Shown here one piece after another: positions 1-8,660 of a DNA stretch of 64,000 bases; position 1 is the first letter of the stretch, and the number at the start of each line of letters is the position of its first letter. A program made the position numbers and the translations under genes. The stretch comes from an uncultured Ruegeria sp. GTDB lineage: Bacteria > Pseudomonadota > Alphaproteobacteria > Rhodobacterales > Rhodobacteraceae. A model generated the notes under the pieces. That model ran no database searches, was not told where the DNA came from, and saw only the letters and a list, made by a program, of their open reading frames with translations. The stretch covers positions 62,001 to 126,000 of the forward strand of contig NZ_CANNGO010000011.1 of assembly GCF_947504215.1 (NCBI RefSeq). The letters are read 5' to 3'.

Positions 1-908
1 CATGCTGGATCAAGAATGAAGGCAAACGCTTTGCGGATGAGGGCCTATCCTGCTTCAAGGCGCTCGGTGTTCTTGGGGTACTGGCCGCAAAGCCGGACCT
101 GGCAAACGCGGACAGGTTCGTCTGCGCGTCCGATGGCAACCATGGTCGCGCTGTTGCATGGGCCGCGCAAGGTCTGGGCGTTGCCGCGACCGTGTTTATG
201 CCTGCATCCGTGCCGCAAGAAAACTTTGATCGGATCACGCAGTTTGGCGCGCGGACTGTGGCGGTCGAAGGTGGTTATGACCGGGCGATTGCAGATGCCG
301 CCGAAGACGCCCATCGCACGGGCGCTGTCGAATTTTCCGACACAGGCCGTCCGGGATGCGAGGAAATCCCCTATCTGACGCTCTTTGGCTATGGACGGAT
401 CGTAGACGAAATCCTCGACCAAATGCCATCACCACCGACACATGTCCTGGTACCAGCGGGTGTTGGTTCATTGGCGGCTGGCGTAGTGGCGCGGTTTGCC
501 ACCAGACTGGGTGCGGAGATGCCTCGCATTATCACCGCCGAACCGCTTCACGTAGCGCCTGTTGTCGCCAGTTTGGAGGCTGGGGATATTAGGAGCGTTC
601 CCGAAGGAGCCACGACCTCGATGGCTTGTCTCGCGTGCGAGACACCGTCCAGCGTGGCTTGGGAAATCCTGCGTGACGGACTTTTTGGCGCCGTGGCCAT
701 TTCCGACCTCGTAGCTCTCAAAGCAATGAATGATCTTCAGTCTTCTCATGCCACATCCGCGGTTTTCACCCAACCATCCGGGGCGGCTGCCTTCGCAGGG
801 TTGCAGGAAATCCTCTCAGATTCAGTTCTGCGTACCAACGCCGGACTCGATGGAGAGGCCAATGTGGTCTCTCTCGTGACCGAAGGACCGTCTCTGGTGT
901 CCGGATAG
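1..908 (+). CDS. Diaminopropionate ammonia-lyase-like PLP enzyme, 5' partial
   Basis: The gene enters from the left edge; the frame is open from base 3, so the N-terminus is outside the window. About 300 codons remain of a family that is usually near 400 residues. The segment FKALG carries the probable Schiff-base lysine (codon at 57-59). SDGNHGRAVAW and the glycine-rich GVGSLAAGVV loop are typical of fold-type II PLP lyases and bind substrate and cofactor phosphate. The family cleaves 2,3-diaminopropionate to pyruvate and two ammonia in the cytoplasm. The SDGNHGR-AWAA pattern favours this family over threonine dehydratase, but related ammonia-lyases cannot be excluded. It sits on the same strand as the first Nif11 precursor, separated by about 265 bp, with no sign of a shared operon. 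Confidence 0.75.
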   Translation, partial: CWIKNEGKRFADEGLSCFKALGVLGVLAAKPDLANADRFVCASDGNHGRAVAWAAQGLGVAATVFMPASVPQENFDRITQFGARTVAVEGGYDRAIADAAEDAHRTGAVEFSDTGRPGCEEIPYLTLFGYGRIVDEILDQMPSPPTHVLVPAGVGSLAAGVVARFATRLGAEMPRIITAEPLHVAPVVASLEAGDIRSVPEGATTSMACLACETPSSVAWEILRDGLFGAVAISDLVALKAMNDLQSSHATSAVFTQPSGAAAFAGLQEILSDSVLRTNAGLDGEANVVSLVTEGPSLVSG

Positions 909-1173
909 GCGCAACCTTTGCTTAGGATCATTCGCGATTTTTCCTGGTTAGTCGAAACGGGTTTGCCACACCATGCAGACGGCGGCTGCGTTCACTGTGC
1001 GCCCGATGATCGGGCAAGAACATTCGGCTTTCAAATTACGACGCTTGATTTTTGATGGGTCCTCGGTACAATTTATTCGTGTGAAAAGAACAAGGCCATT
1101 TGGTTTAGTTGTGCGTCCGGTCACGGACCCGGTATTTATTTACTCGTGGCAAAACATGAGAAGGGACAATTCA

Positions 1174-1503
1174 ATGAGTGTCGAAGACCTGAAGGAATAT
1201 GCACGCCGGTGTGCAAGCGACCCCGATTTGCGGGCCAAGGCGAAAGAGATTGGCGCCACCGATCTGGACGGCCAGATTGCACATGCCGCATCCATGGGTC
1301 TGACTTGGACCAAGGAAGACATGGCCGCCTTCCAGGAAGAACTCCAAGCCGATGGCGAGCTTGGCGAAGATGATCTGGAAAAAGTTGCCGGTGGTGTTGT
1401 GACCACCACGGCCGCGGCTGCAGCAGCCGTTGTTGGCGCAGCGGCAGCCGTTGTTGGCACAGCCGCTGCAGTAACGTCGGCCTCGACCGGTAGCGGTTGG
1501 TAA
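1174..1503 (+). CDS. Nif11-type RiPP precursor peptide 1
   Basis: This encodes a 109-residue precursor. Residues 1-74 form a Nif11-like leader (MSVEDLKEYARRC start, acidic ELGEDDLEKVAGG end). The double-glycine motif at 73-74 is the expected cut site for a C39 peptidase exporter. The 35-residue core is made only of Val, Thr, Ala, Gly and Ser plus a single C-terminal Trp, and contains two AAVVG repeats. It has no Cys, so a lanthionine or thiazole product is impossible. The ATG is chosen because AAGGGA lies about 8 bp upstream and because the same start is conserved in the two paralogues at 4599-4931 and 5383-5712. The neighbours on the opposite strand are a flavin halogenase and an FAD oxidase. 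The product and its activity are unknown. Confidence 0.85.
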   Translation: MSVEDLKEYARRCASDPDLRAKAKEIGATDLDGQIAHAASMGLTWTKEDMAAFQEELQADGELGEDDLEKVAGGVVTTTAAAAAAVVGAAAAVVGTAAAVTSASTGSGW

Positions 1504-1524
1504 CCTGACAGACAGACAGTTTGT

Positions 1525-1552
1525 AAAGGGCGGAGCACATCCGCCCTTTTTT
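1525..1552 (+). terminator. Rho-independent terminator after precursor 1
   Basis: A 10-bp perfect stem (AAAGGGCGGA paired with TCCGCCCTTT) and a 5-base loop are followed by a T-run, 22 bp past the stop codon of precursor 1. It is a classic intrinsic terminator. Confidence 0.9.
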
Positions 1553-1659
1553 ATGACCCAAGAATAGACTCTGCCTCGGGTTGCAAAACTCAATGCGTCT
1601 CCGTCAGAGCCAAAGCCCGACATCGGCCACCAGCTACTCGATAACTGGTTCACCTCTAC

Positions 1660-3120
1660 TCAGGCATCCGAGGCGGCGAGCGGGCGTGTATGCGGCGTGT
1701 GAGCAGGCATGATCCATTCGCCACGCTCATCGATTGCCAACAAATTGCGGATCGCAGGGAGGGCGGCAATGGGCGTCGCCTTTGGCGGGCCGTCATAAGC
1801 CAATTGATAGGAATTGTACCCGCGCATCATGGTCAGATTTCTCTGTGCCTGTGTGCGCAGGTCTGCGCCGGAACACGATGAGCCACCAACATTCAGACCA
1901 CCGGGATTGTCCAATGTCTGGCCCCATTCCATAAGCACCCCGTTGCTGTTCTGCAACAAGGCGCGCAGCCAGCCGACATAATCCTGCGACCGCTTATCCA
2001 TATCGTAGAGACCCGAAAGCCCAGCGTAGAACACGGAAAATTCTTGTCGCAGGCGGCTCTCGTATTCGGCCATGGCAATATCTTCCGGTACCGCACCAGA
2101 GAGCGTCGCCTTAATCGACCGGGCTGCCAACAGCGCTCCGTAGGTCGCCAGATGCACACCTGACGAAAGAAGCACATCTACGAAACAGGCGGCATCACCG
2201 ATCTGCAGAACGCCCGGCGCGCTGAAAGCGTTGGATGCATAAGAGTAATCCGCGCACAGACTCACTTGATCGTAGGGCGTATGCTTTGCCGGTGTGGCAT
2301 TGCGCAGCAGTTCGGTTATACGTGGGCATGTCGCAAGCCAGTTTGCCAAACCTGCTCGGGGGTCGACCCGCAGTTTGGCCAGGCAGTCGCGCGGCGTAAC
2401 CACGCCCACGCTGGTCAATCCGTTGCGCAGGGGAATATACCACACCCAGGCTGTCCCATGCTCGGTTTCTAAGGTCTCGAAAAAGACGTTCCCATCCAGA
2501 GGAGCATCAAGGCGCCCCCCGCCGGTCCAGTATCCCCAAACCGCCACTTTACGAAAGAACTGCGAATGCTCGCGCGCATCCAATTCCGGGATATTCAGGC
2601 GCATCTGTCCAGTGGCATTCACAACAAATCGAGCACGCAACGTATTTTGCTTACCGCTTTCTCGGTGGGAGTAGGTCACGCTGCGACCTTGCTGGGTGTT
2701 ACCGTCGCCGACAGAAACTGCGTCATACCCTCGGCGCAGCGTTGCGCCGCAATTCTGCGCGCTGGACAGAAGGATTTCATCAAAGCTTGCGCGATCAACA
2801 TTGAGGGCAACAGGGGGATCGTCGGCTTGGTCGGGGCCGAAGGCGAGGGTCCAGATGTCCTGTTTGTCAGCGCCCCAGCAGAATGTGGCCCCGCGCTTCG
2901 CAGTATAGGCTTCGGCATCGACGGCGTCCTGTGCACCGATCAGGGGCAAGACTTGTCGCAGCGTGGCTGGCAACAATGATTCACCGATGCGGTAACGCGG
3001 CCCGGTATCACGTTCAAGAAGGACGGTGGACAGACCAGCCTTGGCGCACAGACCTGCCATCACCGATCCGGCGGGGCCACCCCCAATCACCGCGACATCT
3101 GCTGTTTCCACTTCGTCCAT
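1660..3120 (-). CDS. Flavin-dependent halogenase
   Basis: The 486-residue protein has an N-terminal FAD-binding GGGPAG at 13-18 and ESLLP at 47-51. The halogenase signature WxWxIP is at 225-230 (WVWYIP). Lys75 in AKRGATFCWG sits where family members place the lysine that forms the chloramine or guides HOCl. GDAACFVDVLLSSGVHLA further on matches the conserved GDAxxFxDPxxSSGVHLA block. The family uses FADH2, oxygen and halide to halogenate electron-rich rings; this subtype usually acts on carrier-bound or phenolic/indolic substrates. No flavin reductase is encoded nearby, so reduced flavin would come from elsewhere. It lies 15 bp after the FAD oxidase gene. The only aromatic residue in the precursor cores is the C-terminal Trp, which is an inferred target. 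Confidence 0.85.
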   Translation of the reverse strand: MDEVETADVAVIGGGPAGSVMAGLCAKAGLSTVLLERDTGPRYRIGESLLPATLRQVLPLIGAQDAVDAEAYTAKRGATFCWGADKQDIWTLAFGPDQADDPPVALNVDRASFDEILLSSAQNCGATLRRGYDAVSVGDGNTQQGRSVTYSHRESGKQNTLRARFVVNATGQMRLNIPELDAREHSQFFRKVAVWGYWTGGGRLDAPLDGNVFFETLETEHGTAWVWYIPLRNGLTSVGVVTPRDCLAKLRVDPRAGLANWLATCPRITELLRNATPAKHTPYDQVSLCADYSYASNAFSAPGVLQIGDAACFVDVLLSSGVHLATYGALLAARSIKATLSGAVPEDIAMAEYESRLRQEFSVFYAGLSGLYDMDKRSQDYVGWLRALLQNSNGVLMEWGQTLDNPGGLNVGGSSCSGADLRTQAQRNLTMMRGYNSYQLAYDGPPKATPIAALPAIRNLLAIDERGEWIMPAHTPHTRPLAASDA

Positions 3121-3135
3121 TTTCGCCTCTCAAAC

Positions 3136-4401
3136 CTAACCGGGCTGTGTATTCAAAACACGCTGCGTGGCAGCAGCAAGCCTGCGAATCTGAGCAACGG
3201 TTACAGGCTCCGTCTCTTTCGATCGCTGCAACTCCCCGATATTCAAAAGGTCTTGCGGATCATACTTGTTCTTCAAAGCACAAAACTTCGCCCAAGTCTC
3301 TGCGTCGTAATAGTCCGCATAGTCTAGCGACCGGCTCAGATTCTCGGCCTGTACGTAGAGGCGACCGCCTGCGTCAACAATGGATGAAACAAAGTCCTGC
3401 TCGGCTTCGACAAGCGCAGTTTCCACCTCCGGCTTGCCGATACCGCGGCAAAGCGCCATCACCCCCATAAGGACAAAGTCTTCGTCCCTCGGGTACAGCA
3501 GCGGGGGCACTGGCGCACGTCGCTTGACAAGATACCGGAAGCCGATGGGCACTCCATTCAGCGATGGGCCGACCCAACCGCCACTGGGTTCAAGCGTAGC
3601 GGAATGCCGGTTGGTCCAATCTCCGAGCAACGACCAGAATCGACCTTCTTCGTCGATCGGAACCATGGCCGAGAACCAATAAAGCCAGTCGATGCCATCC
3701 GCCCCCGGCAGATCATTTGTTTCGGATGGGTTGAGCGGATTGGTGACCGGAATTTTGCCCGATTGACCAACCGCAAATTGATTGGTGACGCCCGGAATGG
3801 CCTGAAGCCGTAAGGTGACATCCAGGACCAAACCAAATTGTCCCATTGCGGCAAATATCCAATAAAAATCCGAGTCTTCTGGCGTCAAATTATGCAGCTC
3901 GCCGCAGCCATCAATCAGAGTAAGAGCCTCAACATGGGCCCAAAAGCCGCCATGTGTTTCCGAGATTGAGACGTAACCGTCATTGGACTCGCCGCGCGTT
4001 GCGGCCTCTCGGGTGGTTGGTGGCACGCGCAATCCCATGCCTCCGGCGTTGACATAGCCACCCAAAGTCGGGCCGGCCCATCCACCATTAAAAACCGGCA
4101 AGCTCGCTCCATGAGCGGCTACGAAATCGCGGATATCCCACATGATCGCACCGCACCCGACCCGCAGAAGGTCGGGTTCCACAACTTCGAACTGGTCAAG
4201 GCCATGGGTCAGAAACAGCGTTTCTCCTCTTCTGGGCAGGCTTGCGCCACTCAGACTATGGCCGCTGCCCCGTACACGCAGCCGGTGGCCACGAGTGAGT
4301 TCCTCGCGCCATTGCGAGATGGCTTCCGCAGCAGACTGGGGCGCGCGCAGAGATGGTTCGAGTGGCGAAAGATATAGTTTTCCGTAATCAGCGAGCGGCA
4401 T
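3136..4401 (-). CDS. FAD-linked oxidase, VAO/berberine-bridge type
   Basis: The protein has 421 residues. The N-terminal half is an FAD_binding_4 domain: VRGSGHSLSG contains His48, the position that carries covalent 8-alpha-histidyl FAD in berberine-bridge enzymes, and GPTLGGYVNAGGMG is the pyrophosphate loop. The C-terminus (KYDPQDLLNIGELQ) matches the usual C-terminal helix of the family, where NPxNxxN-like sequence closes the flavin. No signal peptide is seen, so it is probably cytoplasmic. Members oxidise alcohols, amines or C-C bonds with oxygen as acceptor. It is transcribed after precursors 3 and 2 and before the halogenase, so I infer a tailoring role on the Nif11 peptides. Substrate is unknown, and primary metabolism is possible. 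Confidence 0.75.
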   Translation of the reverse strand: MPLADYGKLYLSPLEPSLRAPQSAAEAISQWREELTRGHRLRVRGSGHSLSGASLPRRGETLFLTHGLDQFEVVEPDLLRVGCGAIMWDIRDFVAAHGASLPVFNGGWAGPTLGGYVNAGGMGLRVPPTTREAATRGESNDGYVSISETHGGFWAHVEALTLIDGCGELHNLTPEDSDFYWIFAAMGQFGLVLDVTLRLQAIPGVTNQFAVGQSGKIPVTNPLNPSETNDLPGADGIDWLYWFSAMVPIDEEGRFWSLLGDWTNRHSATLEPSGGWVGPSLNGVPIGFRYLVKRRAPVPPLLYPRDEDFVLMGVMALCRGIGKPEVETALVEAEQDFVSSIVDAGGRLYVQAENLSRSLDYADYYDAETWAKFCALKNKYDPQDLLNIGELQRSKETEPVTVAQIRRLAAATQRVLNTQPG

Positions 4402-4523
4402 AGTGAGTCTTTTTGTTGATGTCTGACAGAACGCAATTGAAAGGCCGCCTCTTGCCAGACTGATTTGGGTCGCGCGATCCGCTCCGAGGCAGGTCCCAAC
4501 GCTGGAACGTCTCGTTGTCGCGT

Positions 4524-4557
4524 AACAAAATACCCTCCGGACAATTGCCCGAAGGGT
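4524..4557 (-). terminator. Terminator/attenuator after precursor 2
   Basis: Read on the minus strand, an imperfect stem (ACCCTTCGGG with CCGGAGGGT) and a 7-base loop are followed by ATTTTGTT. It lies between precursor 2 and the oxidase gene. It would leave precursor transcripts in excess over the enzyme transcripts. Confidence 0.6.
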
Positions 4558-4598
4558 CGCGTTGAAATTTAGCAGGTCCCGAAGGCTGCACCAATGTA

Positions 4599-4931
4599 CT
4601 ACCAGCCACTGCCAGATGTCGTAGAGGTGACCGCGGCAGCGCTCCCGACTACCGCAGCCGAGGCTGCGGACACAGCTACAGCCGCGGCTGCCGCGGTGGT
4701 TGTCACGACGCCGCCGGCAACCTTTTCCAGATCATCTTCGCCAAGCTCGCCATCGGCCTGGAGTTCCTCCTGGAAGGCACTCATGTCGTCCTTGGTCCAA
4801 TTCAAACCCATGGAGGCCGCATGTTCGATCTGGCCGTCCAGATCGGTGGCGCCGATTTCCTTGGCCTTGGCGCGCAATTCAGGATCTGCGGCGCAACGGC
4901 GGGCATATTCCTTCAGATTTTCAACACTCAT
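4599..4931 (-). CDS. Nif11-type RiPP precursor peptide 2
   Basis: This 110-residue precursor is nearly identical in its leader to the peptides at 1174-1503 and 5383-5712 (MSVENLKEYARRCAADPEL start, EKVAGG end at residue 74). The 36-residue core begins VVTTT, continues with Ala/Val/Ser repeats and ends TSGSGW. It contains no Cys. The ATG at 4931 is supported by GGGAGG 6 bp upstream and by conservation with peptide 3; the longer open frame upstream is not conserved. The oxidase and halogenase genes lie directly downstream past a hairpin, so this gene and peptide 3 head the likely operon. Leader and core divergence is low, which implies recent duplication. Confidence 0.85.
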   Translation of the reverse strand: MSVENLKEYARRCAADPELRAKAKEIGATDLDGQIEHAASMGLNWTKDDMSAFQEELQADGELGEDDLEKVAGGVVTTTAAAAAVAVSAASAAVVGSAAAVTSTTSGSGW

Positions 4932-5095
4932 GCTAAACCTCCCATCGACATCAACGCCGCCATGCTCATTCCTGCAATCGGAGTTGTTCATAAACAGCCG
5001 CTTTCGCAAACACCGGCCATGTTGGCGCGCGGACCTGTGTCGCTATAGTTGTGCAGAACAAGCAATAAAAATCAAGCAACGGTTGTGGCGAGTAG
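4932..5095 (-). promoter_or_regulatory. Upstream region of precursor 2, duplicated before precursor 3
   Basis: Read on the minus strand, the block CGTTGCTTGATTTTT, GTTCTGCACAACTATAGC and GACAC occurs here and again at about 5815-5870 before precursor 3. ACTATAGC may contain a -10 element; I could not place a convincing -35 box. The shared sequence runs on through the ribosome-binding site. Both genes therefore probably have their own copy of one promoter. Confidence 0.5.
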
Positions 5096-5382
5096 AGTAA
5101 GTACCATCAGTACGCCGATCTGGCATTGCCAGGTCGCTCCTGCTGCCCATTTCAAATAGCAGGTGGCCTTGACCGCACTAGCAACTAAGCCAAACCTGAA
5201 GCCCTCCCGAAATCATTGCCTAGGCAATATGGGTTCAATCCCGGCACGTCGGACGTCGAGCGACTTCTAGCTGCGCGTGGAGCCATCGTTAGCAGTTAAG
5301 CGATCAATCTCTGGGGAACCAAACGGTCCCCCAGCTTGGATCTTGCATACAACGCAATCGGCCCAAAGGCTGCGCCAATCTG

Positions 5383-5712
5383 TTACCAGCCGCTGCCGCT
5401 TGTTGTGGTGGTGACTGCAGTCGCGGTTCCAACCACTGCGGCGGCCGCGGAAACAACTGCCGCTGCCGCTGCTGCGGTGGTGGTCACGACGCCGCCGGCA
5501 ACTTTCTCAAGGTCATCTTCGCCAAGCTCGCCATCGGCCTGAATCTCTTCTTGGTAGGCATTCATGTCGTCCTTTGTCCACGTCAGACCCATGGATGCGG
5601 CATGTGCGATCTGGCCGTCCAAATCAGTGGCGCCGATTTCCTTGGCCTTGGCGCGCAATTCAGCATCTGCGGCGCAACGACGGGCATATTCCTTCAGGTT
5701 TTCAACGCTCAT
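5383..5712 (-). CDS. Nif11-type RiPP precursor peptide 3
   Basis: The 109-residue paralogue of the other two precursors carries the same leader with a few substitutions (AADAELRAKAKEIGATDLDG, MNAYQEEIQADGEL) and the double glycine at 73-74. The 35-residue core is VVTTT, then Ala/Val repeats, then TTTTSGSGW. The ATG at 5712 follows GGGAGG at 6 bp. The sequence upstream, back to about 5870, is shared with peptide 2. Below the stop codon lies a 24-base hairpin (5311-5334) without a U-run. The three cores differ mostly by Ala/Ser/Thr/Gly swaps, while the terminal GSGW is invariant, suggesting the tail is functionally important. Confidence 0.85.
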   Translation of the reverse strand: MSVENLKEYARRCAADAELRAKAKEIGATDLDGQIAHAASMGLTWTKDDMNAYQEEIQADGELGEDDLEKVAGGVVTTTAAAAAAVVSAAAAVVGTATAVTTTTSGSGW

Positions 5713-6289
5713 GCTAGACCTCCCATTGATATCAACGCCACCATTCCCAATCAAGGAATCGACGCTATCGATCGCGCCGCCGTTTTCCCGAACACCGGCC
5801 ATGATGGCGTACAGGCCCGTGTCGCTATAGTTGTGCAGAACAAGCGACAAAAAATCAAGCAACGGTTGACACAAAAGGAAATAGAGTACCGTATTTGGCG
5901 TTGCACGTCGCTCGGAGTGCTAGTGACCCGCAGATAACCCGGTCAAGTCAGGCAAACAACTTGGCAATACCCGACGACCACGAGGAAGATGCGGAGCGCG
6001 AAGACGACATCGCGCGTGACGAGCGCGACGCTTAAACCTGTTCGGCGGCGGCAGCTTCATTATGTTCCACGACGCAACTCAGTGTTTCGCGGGCACGTTC
6101 GACTTCCCTGCTTCGGGTGCAATTTCAGCCCGAGACACATCCGACCGCCGCCCGGCGCGTATTGCCGAAGTTCAAGTATCAATGGTGTCCCTGACGCCCT
6201 CAGTTTGAGCACTCCTACATCGCTTGGCCGCCATTTTTCTCGATTTCAGCCGCCACGATGAATTGGGCTTTTCGGCCTTTCGTTTAAAA
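5713..6289. other. Intergenic stretch, mostly featureless
   Basis: The first 160 bp hold the promoter copy of precursor 3. The remaining 400 bp show no convincing gene. The open frames there are short, Arg-rich and lack start signals. Confidence 0.5.
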
Positions 6290-6314
6290 TTATGTTATGA
6301 TATCACATAATAAC
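6290..6314 (+). promoter_or_regulatory. Zur-like palindromic operator
   Basis: An AT-rich imperfect palindrome centred on GATATC (TTATGTTATGATATCACA and onwards) lies immediately before the first CobW gene. Alphaproteobacterial Zur boxes have similar ATGTTAT half-sites. Repression of CobW/DUF1826 genes by Zur is known in other bacteria; the assignment here rests on pattern alone. Confidence 0.5.
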
Positions 6315-6316
6315 AA

Positions 6317-7453
6317 ATGGAGATGGCAGTGTTTTCCTATGCAGCAAATGGCGCCGATGACACAACGGATTGGCGGATACCAGTTACCGTTCTGACAGGC
6401 TTCCTCGGAGCGGGCAAGACGACGCTATTGAACGCAGCGCTGACCGAGATTTCCGCCGGAAAAATCGCAGTCATTGTGAATGAATTCGGCGAAGCTGGAT
6501 TGGACCACGATCTGATCGAGTCCGTTGAAGACGAGATCGTGTTGATGCAATCCGGCTGCCTATGTTGCTCCATTCGAGGAGACTTGTCCGGCACAATAGC
6601 AAACTTAGTCGAACGGCGAGATGACGGAAGCCTAAGATTTGAACGGATCATCATCGAAACGACCGGGCTAGCTAACCCTAGCCCAATTCTCCAGACACTC
6701 TTGGTCGACCCCGACCTGGCACGGACCACCCGCATGGACGGGTTGATCACCGTCGTTGATGCGGCCAATGGGCCCGCAACACTGGACGCGCAGTTCGAAG
6801 CCGTTTCGCAAGTTGCGATGGCTGATCTCATTCTGTTCAGTAAGACGGATCTAGTCACACCTACGGCAGCAGACGCGTTTGAAAACCGTCTAAGTGGCCT
6901 GAACCCTACGGCGCAGATCGAACGACCGATTGATGGTCGTTTCAAGCTCGAAAAGCTGTGGGGCCGGAGCGGCCTACGCAAGAACATAGAGCCGAAAGAT
7001 GTGATTGCGTGGACAACACCTGATTCACCTCCTGAACTAGCCCCACTGAACGACCTCTCAAGCATCTCCAAACCCAAGTTGTCGCCCTTGGTGATGTCGC
7101 CACATGATATACGGATAAGCTCGGCTTCGATTGTGTTGGACGCGCCGTTGAAAGACGTGGCTTTTGACCTTTGGCTGGACACGCTGATTGCGCTCCGAGG
7201 GCCAGACATTCTGCGCGTCAAAGGCATCGTCTTTCTGGAAGGCGTCGAAACGCCATTTGTCTTCCATGGCGTTCAGCACATATTCGACCCGCCGGTCCCG
7301 ATGAAGAACTGGAACGGCGGAGACCACCGCTCGCGCATTGTGGTCTTTGCCCGAGACCTCAACCGCCCCGAGTTGCAGCGAAGCCTCGACATGCTGCGTG
7401 CCCATCAGCCAGAAATCGCCACAAAAGAGGAAGTGTTTCTTAACCATGATTGA
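6317..7453 (+). CDS. CobW/COG0523-family GTPase metallochaperone 1
   Basis: This 378-residue protein has the P-loop GFLGAGKTT near residue 30, the metal-binding CxCC motif (GCLCCS) near residue 80, and a SKTD guanine-recognition segment. Its C-terminus has the CobW_C domain, here without a long His-rich tail. COG0523 proteins use GTP to hand zinc or another metal to client proteins. The gene begins right after a Zur-like palindrome and overlaps the next CobW gene by 8 bp, so the pair is probably expressed during zinc starvation. The start could be either of two close ATGs (6317 or 6323). The metal is inferred from context. Confidence 0.85.
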   Translation: MEMAVFSYAANGADDTTDWRIPVTVLTGFLGAGKTTLLNAALTEISAGKIAVIVNEFGEAGLDHDLIESVEDEIVLMQSGCLCCSIRGDLSGTIANLVERRDDGSLRFERIIIETTGLANPSPILQTLLVDPDLARTTRMDGLITVVDAANGPATLDAQFEAVSQVAMADLILFSKTDLVTPTAADAFENRLSGLNPTAQIERPIDGRFKLEKLWGRSGLRKNIEPKDVIAWTTPDSPPELAPLNDLSSISKPKLSPLVMSPHDIRISSASIVLDAPLKDVAFDLWLDTLIALRGPDILRVKGIVFLEGVETPFVFHGVQHIFDPPVPMKNWNGGDHRSRIVVFARDLNRPELQRSLDMLRAHQPEIATKEEVFLNHD

Positions 7454-8660
7454 TACCCGTCTTCCCGTCACCGTATTGTCCGGTTTCCTTGGGGCCGGAA
7501 AAACCACCCTGTTGAATCGCGTGCTTAACAACCGCGAAGGCAGGCGCGTCGCTGTAATCGTTAATGATATGTCCGAGGTGAATATCGACGCCGACCTTGT
7601 GCGTGCGGAGACTGAGCTGAGCCGCACCGACGAGACCCTGGTCGAGATGTCCAACGGCTGTATCTGCTGTACTCTCCGCGACGACCTGCTAGCTGAAGTA
7701 AGACGCCTGGCGTCTGAAGGAAGGTTCGACTATTTGCTAATCGAGTCAACCGGCATCTCTGAGCCGTTGCCGGTCGCAGCTACCTTTGACTTCCGTGATG
7801 AAGACGATAAGAGCCTGTCTGATGTCGCCCGCCTCGACACTATGGTTACTGTTGTGGATGCGGTGAACTTGCTCAACGACTTTTCCAGCCATGATTTTCT
7901 AAGCGACCGTGGCGAAACACTTGGGGAAGAGGACGAACGCACGCTGGTCCATCTTCTGACCGACCAAATTGAATTTGCAGATGTCGTGGTTCTCAACAAG
8001 GTGGAAGACGCGGGTCCCGAACGCACCGATGCCGCGCGCAAGATCATTCGCAGCCTGAATGCCGACGCCCAAATCATCGAGACGAACCATTCCGAGGTTG
8101 CAAGTTCAGCGATCCTGGATACCGGGCTATTCGACTTTGATGTCGCCCACGAACATCCGATGTGGGCAAAGGAGCTTTACGGCTTTGCCGACCACGTTCC
8201 GGAAACGGAAGAATATGGTGTTTCTTCATTCGTATACCGTGCCCGCCGACCTTTTGAGCCAGAGAAAATTCTGAACGTGCTGAACGGCGAAATGCCCGGT
8301 GTCATCCGCGCCAAAGGTCATTTCTGGATCGCATCCAGACCTGCTTGGGTTGCCGAGTTCTCGCTTGCTGGCGCGCTATCGAGCGTTAAGCCAATCGGAA
8401 CCTGGTGGGCATCGGTGCCAAAGGAAAGATGGCCAGAGCATGCGTCGGCCCAAAACTACATCAAACAGCATTGGGCGGAACCCTGGGGCGACCGGCGACA
8501 AGAAATTGTATTCATTGGCGCCGGTATCGATTGGCCAGTTTTGAATTCAAAGCTAAACGCCTGCCTCCTGCCCGAATCCCTTGCCTCAAGCCCTGATAAC
8601 CTTCCAGAAGACTTACCCGATCCATTCCCCCTGTGGCGTCGTGTTGAGGATGCCGCATGA
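7446..8660 (+). CDS. CobW/COG0523-family GTPase metallochaperone 2
   Basis: The protein has about 404 residues, counted from the ATG at 7446; the longer frame upstream lies inside the previous gene. [15 protein letters not shown] is the P-loop, [12 protein letters not shown] carries the CxCC metal site, and VVLNKVE is the guanine-binding motif. A CobW_C domain with [14 protein letters not shown] follows. It is a diverged paralogue of the gene it overlaps, closer to the YciC/ZagA-type subset that is often in Zur regulons. Its stop overlaps the DUF1826 start as ATGA, so the three genes are translationally coupled. I infer zinc allocation under limitation. Confidence 0.85.
   Translation: MIDTRLPVTVLSGFLGAGKTTLLNRVLNNREGRRVAVIVNDMSEVNIDADLVRAETELSRTDETLVEMSNGCICCTLRDDLLAEVRRLASEGRFDYLLIESTGISEPLPVAATFDFRDEDDKSLSDVARLDTMVTVVDAVNLLNDFSSHDFLSDRGETLGEEDERTLVHLLTDQIEFADVVVLNKVEDAGPERTDAARKIIRSLNADAQIIETNHSEVASSAILDTGLFDFDVAHEHPMWAKELYGFADHVPETEEYGVSSFVYRARRPFEPEKILNVLNGEMPGVIRAKGHFWIASRPAWVAEFSLAGALSSVKPIGTWWASVPKERWPEHASAQNYIKQHWAEPWGDRRQEIVFIGAGIDWPVLNSKLNACLLPESLASSPDNLPEDLPDPFPLWRRVEDAA

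Noticed and set aside
1391..1497. Repeated Ala-codon DNA considered as a CRISPR or tandem-repeat array
   Set aside because: The repetition is imperfect, inside a coding frame conserved in three paralogues, and has no spacer structure.
1136..1653. Overlapping antisense frames across precursor 1 (up to 160 codons)
   Set aside because: They mirror the GC-rich Ala codons of the precursor on the opposite strand and have no independent start or motif.
5311..5334. Hairpin below precursor 3 considered as a terminator
   Set aside because: The stem is good but no T-run follows on the minus strand, so read-through to precursor 2 is likely.
5989..6261. 90-codon open frame upstream of the CobW genes
   Set aside because: Arg/Pro-rich composition and no start signal; it also runs into the region of the Zur-like operator.
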